From: UBA5078 sp051252515
Lineage (GTDB): Bacteria; Pseudomonadota; Gammaproteobacteria; Pseudomonadales; Pseudohongiellaceae
Assembly (NCBI GenBank): GCA_051252515.1
Contig: JBPOFS010000001.1
Span: 310,001-374,000 of the forward strand
Direction: 5' to 3'
DNA: 64,000 nt
Shown here: piece after piece, positions 9,701-19,300 of the stretch
How the letters are laid out: the number at the start of each line of letters is the position of its first letter
Position numbering within the stretch: position 1 is the stretch's first letter
Translations under genes and position numbers: made by a program
The notes under the pieces: model-generated
What the model was told of the DNA's origin: nothing
What the model saw: the letters and a program-made list of their open reading frames with translations, nothing else
The model's database searches: none

Positions 9701-12700
9701 CTGTAATTGAATGTGTGGCGTCTCAAGACGAATCCCTTGCGTCCCTTCCTCGCCAACAATGCCTCCCCATAATGTGTCATCAGCATCAACCACATACACT
9801 TTGACAGGCGGCCTATCCTGTAGGTCGCGTCGTCTGACCAGCTGGTTCGCTACGGCCGCAAAAAATTCTTCCGTATAGGGGATGTCGCCAAATATTAGCT
9901 CGGGAGGGTAACAGGGTTGCCCAAGTGCATACGCTGCATCCAATGCTTCCAGACTTAGCACTTCGGTATTTCGCAGCCCTGCGAGCGCTCCTTTCACAAA
10001 AGCAGCAAACTCTCTGTACAAGGTCCAATCACCGCCCTTGCCATAACATGCTTCCCATGGGCACGGTAGAAAGTACAATCGGCTCTCTGTCGCGGATCGG
10101 GCATAGCTTGCTGCCGCCGCGCAAAGTTCCTCCAATTGTTCAAAGCTCGCCGATTGCTGCACTGTGCCATCTGCATCCGTTACTGGGCGCCACAACACAA
10201 TGTGCCGCGCAGCTTGTAGACGCCGGAGTCTAGAGTTGGGATTGATTAGCTCTTGCACACTCTGATCGTAAGGCAGCAGAGTCACGGCGCTAGAATTGCC
10301 GCTGATATACTCATGGTATTGAAGCAGTCCTAGCAAGCTGTCCGCAGTAAAATTCGCTGACAAAGACCAAGCTCTAACGCGAGTATTCCTTGATGTCTCG
10401 AATGGCTTATCCGCATCCAATAATTGCGCGAGTAGCGCGCACAACTGCACACCCATACTCTCAAGCTTTTCCTGCCTATAAAGGCTGCCGTCTGCTACGA
10501 AACGGAAACTGAGGTCATCCTCTAGCGGTGCCACGATCAGACCAAACTCGAAATGCATTGGGTCGAATATTTCTTGTGGATGCCACTGCCATTGGCTGTC
10601 TTGCGCATCAGGATAATTTTCAAAGACAAGCGCGTGCGTCACAAGGCCCGCTCGGGCAGGCGTGAACGTTTGAATTTCCGCTAGAGTCAGATGACCGAAG
10701 CTCATGCTCTCTGCAAACTGCTGTGCAGTTTCGCGAACAAGCTCGGAGAAAGTCGCCGAATCGCCGGCTCGAATCCGCACAGGAAGCGTGTTGATCAGCA
10801 TCCCCGCAATATTAGAAACACCAGCAAAGTCGCTATCACGTCCCGATACTGTTGCGCCGTAAACCACATCATCACTGCCAGTCAGTCCAGCAAGGTAGAT
10901 GCCCCACAACGTCTGCACAGCGGCGTTAAGGGTAAGGCCTTGTTGTTCGCACCACGTTCGCAATGAGGCATTGAGGGCGTTACCCGCGCGGCTTTCAACA
11001 AACAACGGCTCGGGCTCCCCCGCTGGAATTCTCGGAAGATGACTTGGGACATCGCTACGACTCTGATAATCCCCTAATAGCCTTTGCCAATAATCTCTGG
11101 CCTGCTCGACAGGCTGTTGGCCGAGCCATTCAAAGTAGGGGCGCATACCTTGGGCTGAATCCCTGTCCCTGCCAACGGCAGTACCAAAATACAGCGCTTC
11201 CAAGCGCTGTAATAGCAACGCACTGGTCCATCCATCGAGAGCTATATGATGGAAGTCGATAATAAGTTCGAAGCAGCTTGCATTGATCTGCAATAAGGTG
11301 AGATTGAATAGTGAATCGCGCAATAGATCGCGCGGATTTTCACGCAGCGTTGCACGCAAGCGAGTCAGGTCTTCCTCAAACCCTTCCCCCCACGCGCAGG
11401 CATCGATGTACTGATAATTCTCAGTGCGCTCTCGAAAAATGATTTGCAATAGTTCGCCGTGAAGTGTCTGTGCGAACCCTGTGCGCAGCGCTTGGGTTTC
11501 ATCGACCAAGGCACACACTGCTGCTGCGAAGCGTTTTTCATCCAAAGGTTGCTGTAAGCGCAGTGCCACTTGATCCTGATAGGCAATCGCTTGTGTGGAA
11601 CAGTGCATCCACATGCCGGACTGCATGCCCGTCAGGGGCAATATTTCTTCCACACTCGCGGCTGGCAAGCCTAACTGGGCAAGTGTGTCGTCGAGCTGTG
11701 CAAGAGATGTAAAGGGCACTAAGCAATCTGAAAGTGATAACAAAGACTCACTGCCCGCTGCATCTTGAGTTAAGGCTTGTAGTCGCGTGCTTAAATCACG
11801 AAGCTCGGACTGCCATGCGTCAGCCAATGCCGAGAGCGTCACCTTTTGAATCGGACTGTGTCCGCGCAGAGTCAGCTCTAACTGCCCTTGCGTAATACGC
11901 CCCAGCACATCAAGTTTAAACGGTTCGCTAACTTCATCGCCATGATCATCGCCAGCAGGCTCATTAGCGGCTGTTAACCAAGCGTTATTGTCCTCGACTG
12001 TCTCCCCGAGGTAGTTGAAGCTGAGTAGTGGTTTAAGTGCAAGCGACTCACCCACTTCTTGATCTTTGTAGTACCGCAGTGGCAAATAGCTAAAGCCCTT
12101 GTTCGGGATACGCCTTAGGCTATCTTTCACTTCGCGGTACAGATCAAAACCTTGCGCTTCAATGCCAGTGAAGACACAGGGATACAAGGAGGTAAACCAC
12201 CCCATCGTGGAGCTGCAATCCCCTAGTCCTTCGTACTGTTCGCGCCCATGCCCCTCTAGAGACAATAGGCAATCCGCGTTATTCAGCGTCGATTCCCATG
12301 CTCGCAAGAAGGCGGCCAATACCAATTCCGGTGGCGTCATGCGCAATAAAGATGAGCCCAATTGCAACAGGGTCTGGGTCTGTTCTCCGGACAGTGTTTG
12401 CACCGCGGTACTGCGCTTTTCTTTGTCTTGTGCAAATAGCTCTTGCTGCTGCGCCAAAACCTGCCGGCCTTGGGCTACGACATCCTGCCAATATCCGAGA
12501 TCCTGATCCATCGCTCCTTGGGTCACCGAATGCTTAAGTTGCGCGGCCCAATTAATGAGACCCAGCGCCTCGCGCATTGGCTGTCGTTTAGCGCTGCTCG
12601 ACGCTGCCTTCGGATCGCCCACATAGTGCTTATAAAGTCGCTCTAAATTTTCGCCGAATAAACGGCCGGACACTTCATCCGCCGCGATATGATGAACCAC

Positions 12701-15700
12701 TATCGCAAGCCAAGTCGTATCGCCCTCAGCTGCCACTCCGACAGCGAGCAGGATGCCTTTGTTAAGATCGATCGCTTTCTGTAATCCTTGCCAGCATTGT
12801 TGACGCGATTGCCCCGTTTGGACTTCGCGTAACTCGTAGCGCCCTGGTCCCGGGATACTTTGTTCCTGTGTTTGCGTATCCAGCCGCAGACACAGCGCCG
12901 GATGTAGCGTCAACAGTTCGTCTAGAGCCGCGCGTAAGGCGGTCATGTCGATCGAACCGGCGATCCTAAATACACTGGAAAGATTAAAATGATTACACGG
13001 CATATCGCTTTGATCGAGCCACCACAACTGAGTAGGACTTAAAGGGCCCACAAGCAAATTCGCTTCGAACTCGACCGGTGCCGATACTGTGGCGCTCGCT
13101 GCAAGACCGGCCAGAGTTTCCGAGGCAAAGATATCCTTGAGTGTAAATTGATAACCATCGGACCTAGCAAGGGAGACCAATTGAATGGCTCGAATGGAAT
13201 CACCGCCGAGAGAAAAGAAACTGGCGTCTCGATCAATGGCCTTAGCCGCACTTCCTGTGAGACCGAGCACTGATGCATACAAGCTCGCCAAATCTTGTTC
13301 GGCTTTGCCGAGCAACTGCCCTACTGATGCACTAGGCCCATCATTGTCTTCAGGCTGAGGCAACGCATGAATGTCCACCTTGCCACTGGCATTAAGGGGA
13401 AGACGTTGCAGGCATACGACTTTCGCGGGCAACATATAATTCAGCACGCGTCCTTTCAAACCATCACGTACAGTCGCGACCGTAAGGCAGGTTTGCGCCG
13501 GCACGACCAGCCACGCGACCAATTCACTACTGCCCGCATTGCCTCGATTTAGTACAAATGCATCAGAAACCTCGGGTAAGGTGCGCAACTGAAATTCCAC
13601 TTCACCGAGCTCAACACGGAAGCCGCGTATTTTCACCTGTCGGTCATTACGTCCAATGAACACTAGTTCCCGTTTGTGATTCCATTTCGCGAGATCCCCT
13701 GTGCGATACAATCGATTATTGCCACTGGGTAGAAAGGGATCAGGCAGAAACACGGAGGCTTGTGCGCTTAACGCTTCACTGTGTAACTGGGATTTCTCTT
13801 GTTCTATATAGCCACGCGCAATGCCATCGCCACCACAGTAAATTTCGCCTGGCACACCAATCGGTACGGGCTGCATGTTTTGGTCGAGCAGGTAAAGTCG
13901 ACTATTGGCGACAGGTCTTCCGATAGGAATAGTCGCCAAGTCTAAATCATCAGTGCTTATTTTGTGCCACGTAGAGAATGTCGTGTTTTCAGTCGGGCCA
14001 TAGACATGTAACAAAGTTAATGCAGGTTGGGCTTGAAGCAGTTTTCTAACGTGCTCCACGGAGATTTTCTCTCCTCCCGTCAATACTGTTTGCAACCGAG
14101 AAAAAGCTGGCGCACTGTTATCCACGAGCTGATTGAAAAGCCCAGTAGTCAAAAATGCAGTATCGATCTGGTAGTGTTCCACCAAGGCCGCAAACTCATG
14201 CACCTCTAACAGGGTGGTGCCCGCGGGAATACAAACACAGCCGCCGTTGAGCAAGGGCCCCCAAATTTCGAAAGTAGCAGCATCGAAGGCTAGCGAGCCC
14301 GTCAACAACATGCGCTCATTCGCCTGAACTTGGTGGAAATCCGTATTGCACACTAGTCGTAATACAGAATGCTGCTCGATCAACGTTCCTTTCGGTATGC
14401 CTGTGGAACCCGAGGTAAACATTAGGTACGCCGGCTCTAGCGCTACGTTCGTTGCCATTACTTCTGGCAAAGGCGGCACATCTGCAGAGTTTACTGAACC
14501 CTCAGCAAGCAACGCGTCGGTATCGATCAATGCGACACCTAGTGACTCCAACTCGCCCATGCGCTGCGTTTGCGCAAACAACAGCCGTACTTCACCAGTG
14601 CTGAGCACTTGGCCAACGCGCTCCAACGGCGTATTGGCGGCAAGGGGCACATAGACAGCGCGACTTTTAAGAATGGCGAGAATGACAATCAGTGCGCGCT
14701 CGTCTTTTTCCAACATCAAGGCGATCCGGCAATTAGCCCGATACGCCGGATGCTTCAGCAGGCTATGGGCCAGCTGGTCGGATAAATTATCTAATGTACG
14801 ATAACTCAGCTGCACATCCCCGGCATGTACGGCGATGGCCTCGGGAAAACGCTCAACACTCTTACGGAACTCACTCACCAGCGAGGATTGTTGCGGATAA
14901 GGTCGTGTGGTCGCGTTCACGTCCTCAATTAATGAGCGACGTTCTTCTTCGGTTTGTAATGCAAGATCGCCAAGCTTTATTTCAGGCTCTTTTGGGAGCG
15001 CGCAAAGCATTAAATGACAGGCATCACACAAACGCTTAGCGCTCGTTTCTAGCAGTAGGCTATCGGCATACTCTAGGTCTAGACGCAGGCTGCCATCATT
15101 TGCCTTCTCAAAATGGAATGTAAGGTCTACTTTGCTAAATTCCAGAGGGATCTGCAGTGCTTGCCCGACGATATCGCCAAAACTCAAGGCTTGGTCTTCG
15201 GCAGTGGTAAAGCCGAGCATTACATCGTACAGCGGTGAGCGACTCGGGTCTTTGGCAAAACCTAGTGTTGTGACCAGTTCATCGAAGGCGAGCCCTTGAT
15301 ACTGAAAACCTCCAAGCACTCGACTACGAACTTGCTTCAGCAGTTCAGGAAAAGTTTGCTGCCGATCAACGCTTTGACGCAGAGCTACGGTATTAACAAA
15401 AGGGCCTACGACTTTGTCGAATTGAGCACTGGGCCTTCCCGCCACTGGTGTTCCCAATGTCACTTCATCGACATTCGCGAAACGAGCCAACAAAAGTTGC
15501 ACTAGCGCCACAAGCCCCATATACAAAGTGGCATTGTGCCCGTGACAGAGCGCTTCGAACGCCTTGACGTCACCTTCAGCCACCGTCAGCGCAAAAGCCT
15601 TGCCGCTGAAATCTTTCTGTACCGATCTTGGCAGGTCGAGCAATGTATCCAAGGTTTCAGGAGGGCTTGAAAAAATATCTTTCCAATAAGCCTGGGCTTT

Positions 15701-16375
15701 GCTGTTATCCGCCCGGGCTTCGTACTCTATATAGTCGCGATATTGCTGTACTGAGCCGATCGTTTCCACTTGAGAAGCCTCCAATGCCTCCCCGTAGAAC
15801 TGTGCGAGTTCTTGGATCATACTGGTAATCGACAAGCCATCGCATACGATATGTTGCATCACGACAACCAGACCCGCGGGCCCGGTGGCGCTCTGACAGT
15901 AAATCACTTTAAGCAACCAATCCTGCTCTAGATCAAAAGCCTTGGCGGCTTCCTCGCTCGCCAACGCTAGCAATTGCGCTGCAGTATCCTGACTCGCAAC
16001 CAGTTCGTGTCGGTGCATACTCCACTGGGAAGCATCGCGAGGGGTTTGGAACAACTCGCTCCCTTCCTGCGCAAACGCCGAGCGTAACACTTCATGCCTA
16101 GCAATCAATCTGCGCCAAGCGTTTTGAAGCCGCTCTGCCTCTAGAGGTTTTTCAAAATAAAACACCGAGGCAATGTTATAGGCCGCACTCGCCTCATTGC
16201 CAAGCTGAGAAAGCATCCATAGGCGACGTTGCGCCAAACTCAGTGGGTAGCGCGACTGGGCTTGTGGTCGACTCGCCTTCTGCTCACGCAGAAGCGCCAC
16301 CTTGCGCAACAAAGCAGCGCGCTGCTCTGGCGATAGGTTTTCGAGGCGTGCCTTCATTGCCGCTTTGCTATCCAT
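3743..16375 (-). CDS. NRPS: C-A-PCP-E-C-FkbH-PCP-C-A(Tyr)-PCP-E, no thioesterase
   Basis: 4210 residues. Domains (approximate residues): C1 40-470 (QHIVCDG at 175, first His replaced by Gln); A1 480-980 with specificity residues read as DAFLLGVTFK, nearest to Val/Ile-type codes; PCP1 Ser 1055 (GGDSI); E1 1100-1560 (HHIAADE, EGHGRE); C2 1575-2000, DCL type (HHIALDGW). Then, instead of an A domain, comes an FkbH-like unit at 2010-2500 with the HAD motif DADDTLW at 2196 and the transfer Cys in SCRVLGRGVE at 2458. PCP2 Ser is near 2645; C3 2700-3110 (HHIISDG); A2 has FDASLSE near 3378 and code DASTVAAVCK, a published Tyr code; PCP3 Ser is near 3716; terminal E2 3740-4210 (HHLIADW, EGHGRE). The start ATG follows the preceding stop by 2 bases. 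Prediction: the enzyme adds D-X2, glyceric acid (through an ester) and D-Tyr. No TE or reductase domain follows. Confidence 0.93.
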   Translation of the reverse strand: MDSKAAMKARLENLSPEQRAALLRKVALLREQKASRPQAQSRYPLSLAQRRLWMLSQLGNEASAAYNIASVFYFEKPLEAERLQNAWRRLIARHEVLRSAFAQEGSELFQTPRDASQWSMHRHELVASQDTAAQLLALASEEAAKAFDLEQDWLLKVIYCQSATGPAGLVVVMQHIVCDGLSITSMIQELAQFYGEALEASQVETIGSVQQYRDYIEYEARADNSKAQAYWKDIFSSPPETLDTLLDLPRSVQKDFSGKAFALTVAEGDVKAFEALCHGHNATLYMGLVALVQLLLARFANVDEVTLGTPVAGRPSAQFDKVVGPFVNTVALRQSVDRQQTFPELLKQVRSRVLGGFQYQGLAFDELVTTLGFAKDPSRSPLYDVMLGFTTAEDQALSFGDIVGQALQIPLEFSKVDLTFHFEKANDGSLRLDLEYADSLLLETSAKRLCDACHLMLCALPKEPEIKLGDLALQTEEERRSLIEDVNATTRPYPQQSSLVSEFRKSVERFPEAIAVHAGDVQLSYRTLDNLSDQLAHSLLKHPAYRANCRIALMLEKDERALIVILAILKSRAVYVPLAANTPLERVGQVLSTGEVRLLFAQTQRMGELESLGVALIDTDALLAEGSVNSADVPPLPEVMATNVALEPAYLMFTSGSTGIPKGTLIEQHSVLRLVCNTDFHQVQANERMLLTGSLAFDAATFEIWGPLLNGGCVCIPAGTTLLEVHEFAALVEHYQIDTAFLTTGLFNQLVDNSAPAFSRLQTVLTGGEKISVEHVRKLLQAQPALTLLHVYGPTENTTFSTWHKISTDDLDLATIPIGRPVANSRLYLLDQNMQPVPIGVPGEIYCGGDGIARGYIEQEKSQLHSEALSAQASVFLPDPFLPSGNNRLYRTGDLAKWNHKRELVFIGRNDRQVKIRGFRVELGEVEFQLRTLPEVSDAFVLNRGNAGSSELVAWLVVPAQTCLTVATVRDGLKGRVLNYMLPAKVVCLQRLPLNASGKVDIHALPQPEDNDGPSASVGQLLGKAEQDLASLYASVLGLTGSAAKAIDRDASFFSLGGDSIRAIQLVSLARSDGYQFTLKDIFASETLAGLAASATVSAPVEFEANLLVGPLSPTQLWWLDQSDMPCNHFNLSSVFRIAGSIDMTALRAALDELLTLHPALCLRLDTQTQEQSIPGPGRYELREVQTGQSRQQCWQGLQKAIDLNKGILLAVGVAAEGDTTWLAIVVHHIAADEVSGRLFGENLERLYKHYVGDPKAASSSAKRQPMREALGLINWAAQLKHSVTQGAMDQDLGYWQDVVAQGRQVLAQQQELFAQDKEKRSTAVQTLSGEQTQTLLQLGSSLLRMTPPELVLAAFLRAWESTLNNADCLLSLEGHGREQYEGLGDCSSTMGWFTSLYPCVFTGIEAQGFDLYREVKDSLRRIPNKGFSYLPLRYYKDQEVGESLALKPLLSFNYLGETVEDNNAWLTAANEPAGDDHGDEVSEPFKLDVLGRITQGQLELTLRGHSPIQKVTLSALADAWQSELRDLSTRLQALTQDAAGSESLLSLSDCLVPFTSLAQLDDTLAQLGLPAASVEEILPLTGMQSGMWMHCSTQAIAYQDQVALRLQQPLDEKRFAAAVCALVDETQALRTGFAQTLHGELLQIIFRERTENYQYIDACAWGEGFEEDLTRLRATLRENPRDLLRDSLFNLTLLQINASCFELIIDFHHIALDGWTSALLLQRLEALYFGTAVGRDRDSAQGMRPYFEWLGQQPVEQARDYWQRLLGDYQSRSDVPSHLPRIPAGEPEPLFVESRAGNALNASLRTWCEQQGLTLNAAVQTLWGIYLAGLTGSDDVVYGATVSGRDSDFAGVSNIAGMLINTLPVRIRAGDSATFSELVRETAQQFAESMSFGHLTLAEIQTFTPARAGLVTHALVFENYPDAQDSQWQWHPQEIFDPMHFEFGLIVAPLEDDLSFRFVADGSLYRQEKLESMGVQLCALLAQLLDADKPFETSRNTRVRAWSLSANFTADSLLGLLQYHEYISGNSSAVTLLPYDQSVQELINPNSRLRRLQAARHIVLWRPVTDADGTVQQSASFEQLEELCAAAASYARSATESRLYFLPCPWEACYGKGGDWTLYREFAAFVKGALAGLRNTEVLSLEALDAAYALGQPCYPPELIFGDIPYTEEFFAAVANQLVRRRDLQDRPPVKVYVVDADDTLWGGIVGEEGTQGIRLETPHIQLQELLLSARGAGALICVATKNNEEDVRAVFEQRDMPLRWEHLTRVCAGWGPKSESIRTLAGELSLGLDSFVFIDDSPLECEQVLAACPGVLAIQLPPADQREVFLSHLWLLDARAATEEDALRSQMYADELQRVSVRKSTGSYGDFLASLDIRVVTSNLEASDLTRVAQLSERTNQFNTTGIRYSETELDTLRLEPDVDISCIRVTDKYGDYGLAGSLYVRHGTDVWTVLGLMLSCRVLGRGVEHTILRQLAEDAAAAGAEIIHVDFIKLARNSPAMQFLQSIAQETDQVSRNGQVASQYLLAVHEAAHWQPGSQESNTQQDAEAASTAAQNSDTAVGKGSLQMASRKSGYYAELARSLNSGAAILNVMQQQREISKTGSTGRNTAQGTIPTTATEIILAAYFSELLGQTEIFQEDSFYELGGHSLKAMMLFSRIAAHYGITLDFRDLQAYPTLSALAARIDGSTPDVSLTTAPTLRALPKADSYPVSPGQSRLWMLEHIRAEGPSPLHMHATLTVDGVLNRQALGMAFKSLLLRHEALRTCFQENAKGEVRQLVVSGSTLKSSVEWFDEVLDDAQLNTIAQEQCALAFDLQKAPLIRMAAGELSTGRSVLFITMHHIISDGWSIGIFSKELSDLYKHYSNRGSDDGLFVDGSSQLQAELVQFRDFAQWQLEWLAAEAGARDVEFWREHFANPVEALQLPSAAPRPSLMQSEGASVQIDIDAVTWSSYTGHLSRLGISDFTGLFAALQFVLARLSGQKNFCVGTAVAGRQHQALESVIGFFVNILPLRATLNLDDSVEVFLREVAEEVNECLSHQAVPFDTIVSSLDLPRDPGRTPLFDVLLVLQNTEIDDLKFGAQVAQVQALASSTSQYDLTLSAFPAANGSLKLIAEYDNVIYSAANIELILRCIERALQGLTNRKNDILVNTPWIQDSDLARVKAFEGVPLNSKAVLLPEIFTRAEVQASGRVSDIENDWSYSELNNEMQRIAAVIRAARENTDGFDPAFDSKQTHVGVIGNRSVRSIAAMLGVMEAGAVYIPLDLDNPLDRLLLIIDEGAVDLLLSTDEHGADLARDLQQRNPRLQHLCYSDKADQAQEAQECKVIPSPADVAYMIFTSGSTGKPKGVQISHGAFSAMIEQQVLAFDVKADDVLGQFAALSFDASLSEIFLAFATGASLAIAPNEARSDIDVFLSWMNHKAVTVITLPPVFLRALNRRPMDRLRVLVTAGEAAIGADMHHYAASMQVINAYGPTETSVCATTYLVSAQDEWPFGVPIGKPLPGVLVTVRDSAGSRVPVGSTGELYIGGATLSEGYYAANELSEEKFGSIADDPQQGRWYRSGDLVRWREDGLLEFQGRVDAQIKVRGYRIEPGEIEHAARNIEGVRDAVAIVHPQLGLLLYCLRSSTQITDDADERSQVLTELGKVLPRYMIPSDVWLLEAFPLSSAGKVERATLLALVSARETQFNAPNTTTEQSLAQVWQRVLKAERVGKYDDFFALGGDSIKALEVINALRVQGLTCALKDFFASPLLAEMAEILTSWQASNNHQQALAGNIELLPVQNWFLHSRDREEAQHFHIVIELEIPAKVTVSVLGAALELLIQNHDSLRAQFTLLENHWAQEIKETLSLDEVLLPYRRQSANVTQAEHAAIEAIACSHFTLETAPLFRCVLVQGPDGESESIVLALHHLIADWVSLRILIADLNALTQAILNNAETQKPPILPASPPHLLDVLANERATELSSILPAQISEAMRDEYGKAVSTMDALGTSCGVHRDLQTLHLQIPEADLKRLRESLRSKSESESVEFSLQDLLLAEALSELSALLPVEEIPLLIEGHGREGELDLARQVAWLTRARLFNLNTKLFAGSDGLIQAHRVLQADASLQPDVFACLSAEPALRAALPAMISFNYLGEFANSQNPEDLFNLTSRVFDRAMAATSPVDVPLHLEFYVVDYALEIQVAWSPDVFESEAMRACWERVARKLQTFDPSFNNA

Positions 16376-16377
16376 AC

Positions 16378-19300
16378 TTAGCGATCCTGTTGCTCATCTG
16401 ACACATTTGCGAGCAATGCTTCAAGATCATCAAGGTCAACAATATCGAGTAATGTCTCAATATCGTCATCAGCAGTGGTGGCTGGAACTGCCATCACTAA
16501 ACATCGTGAGGCTTGTTGCTGGGGCGTTGGGAATTCGAAGATATCCGCCACGCTGATGTCTAAACCAAAACGCGATTGCAGCAAATCAGCCAAGGTTAAT
16601 GCCTTGAGGCTGTGCCCCCCAATATCAAAGAAATTTGTCAGCGGGTCTATCTGTGCATGCCCCAACACTTGCTTCCAAGCATCGATAATTATGCTTTCTA
16701 TTTCTGTAAATTCTGCTGTATCAGAGGAATCTTGCAACGAAGTTTGCACCACGCTGAAAGGATCGGGAAGAGCAGCACGATCGACTTTTCCATTAGAGGT
16801 TATCGGCAAGGCCTCTAACCAAATCGTATAGGAAGGAATCATATAGTCAGGTAAACGACTGGCAAGCCAAGGCCGCCACTGTGCGGGAGCCGCCGTTTCG
16901 TCGCCGACCAGATAGACGACAAGCTCTGTTCCATGAACATTCTCTACCGGAACCACTAATGCCTCAGAGACACTCTGGTGCAACTCGTGGCTACGTGCGA
17001 TTTCTTCACACTCAACTCGGAATCCCCGTACTTGCACCTGATGATCATTACGTCCCAAATACACTAAGCCTAGATCAGCGCTAATATAACCGACGTCGCC
17101 GGACCAGTAACAACGTTGCTCCCCTGCACTATCCAGTGTGGTGAACTTACGAGCGTTAAGCTCTTCTCGGTTCAAATAGCCCATACTCACGCCACTGCCG
17201 CTGACAACGATCTCCCCAGCAATGCCTGGCGGTTGTAACATGCCACAGCGATCCACAATCCATACACCAGTCTCTGGCATCGGTCGCCCAACCAAATTGA
17301 GCGGCGAGCCATTAGTGATATCCGCTGTACTGATCTCTCGATATGTCACGTGCACTGTGGTTTCAGTGATGCCATACATATTGACCAATTTCACGCGGCT
17401 GATTGGGAAGGCCTCGATCCATGGTGCCAGACGATTGCAGGCTAATGAGTCGCCGCCAAATATCACTAGTCGTAAGGCGGCAAGACCTTCCACCGATTTC
17501 TTCAATGCCACTTTTGTGAATTGATAGAACGCCGCCGGTGTTTGGTTCAAGACAGTGACTTTATTCCGAGCCACTAGATTAACGAAGTCCTCAACATTAC
17601 GCACTTCAGTCGCCGCTGGAATCACCAGCGTGCCACCGTTCAATAGCGCACCATACATTTCCCAAACAGAGAAATCGAAACAGAACGAATGAGCGCTCAC
17701 CCAAACATCGCGATGATCGAAATCAAAATCGAAATCTTGATTGCTCAATAGACGCACGACATTTCTGTGTGAGATTTCACAGCCTTTGGGCTGGCCTGTC
17801 GAACCAGAGGTATAGATCACATAAGCCGCGGCATCTTGAGAGACTGACGGTAGCAATACAGACTCAGTGGCAACCGACTCGATGTCTTCGCACTGCACAG
17901 TGAAAGCGATATTCGGCATATCTGCACTGCTCAATACTAGGGCCGAGGCGCTGTCTTGCACCATGAATTGAAGTCGCTCATGCGGGTATATAGGGTCAAG
18001 TGCCACGTAGCTCCCACCAGCCGCAAGTACCGCTAACATGCCGACGATCATTTCTCGATTGCGTGGTAGCCAAAGCCCCACGCGCGCCCCCGGCGTGAAT
18101 GATTCACATGCTAACAATCCCGCCGCAACGGCTTGCACTCGCTCATGTAGCTCGGCATGAGTCATGTCTCCCAACTCATCGCGCAGGCCCACGCGATCAC
18201 CATGCTTATTGGCAGCGTTTTGGTACATGTCAAATATAGAAAGATCTAAGGGGTAAGCCGACTGTCGCTGATTCCATTGATCGAAAAGCCAAGATTGCTC
18301 ATTCGAGGTTAATAGATCCAGCGAGGCCAATGCTTGCTCCGGAGCCTCTACTAAGGACTGTGCGACATGAACGAAGTGTTCCGCAAGGTGCTCGATCTGG
18401 CGGCTCGGATAGACGCCACCATCGAATAAGAATGTAACTTCAAGCCCCGCTTGGGTCGGTACGATCACGAGGTTCAATGGGAGATCGGTGCGTTCGAACG
18501 CACGAATGTCGGAAATGCTAACCGAGTTTGCAGCATCCGGGTCGGTAGCTGCCCCTCGAAGGGCAGAGTCCATCGGATAATTTTCGAGCACAACCAAGTG
18601 ATCAAATAACGGTTCGCGTGCACCCAAGTCAGGGGCAGCGGCTTGAATTTCAGCAAGGCTCAGGTATTCATGACTACGACTCGCATTGGCCTGTTGCTGC
18701 ACCAATGCTAAGGCCGTGTTCGCGCTAATCTGCGCATCCATCTCAAAGCGCACAGGCACTGTGTTAATGAATAATCCCACAGCGCGATCGATACCGGCTA
18801 TTTCCGCAGGCCTGCCAGATACCACAGTGCCATAAACCACATCAGCGCTATTAGTGAACCTAGCTAGCAATACCCCCCAGGTCAATCTGATGATGCTACT
18901 AAGTGTCGCGCTTTTCGAAGCTCCCCACGCCTGCATACTCGCCGTCAGCTCAACCGATAATTGCACTTCGTGGCGCTTGAGTTGATAGCCCGCGTCTTTC
19001 GATACAGGAGCTTCAGTCTCTAACTGCGGCCACGGTAGCAGTCGAGTTGGGCGCTCGACGCCGCAAAGTAGAGCGGACCAGTAGTCAGCAGTAGCGTCTT
19101 TGTCTCGCGTTGCAAGCCAATGGTAATAATCATAGTTTAACTGATCGTTTGTCACAGAAGTGACAAGAACATTGCTAGTATCGGTGCCAGTCTCTTCTGC
19201 ATAACAACTCAATAGTCGATCAAAGAGTATACCGACGCACCAACCGTCCATAATTAGGTGATGATGAGCCCAGAGAATATGCACGGCACCACGACGCTCA

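Noticed and set aside
9925..16556. Many rightward open frames of 60-135 codons opposite the NRPS genes
   Set aside because: They lie antisense to clear NRPS domains, have no ribosome binding sites or family motifs, and follow from the codon use of the true frame.
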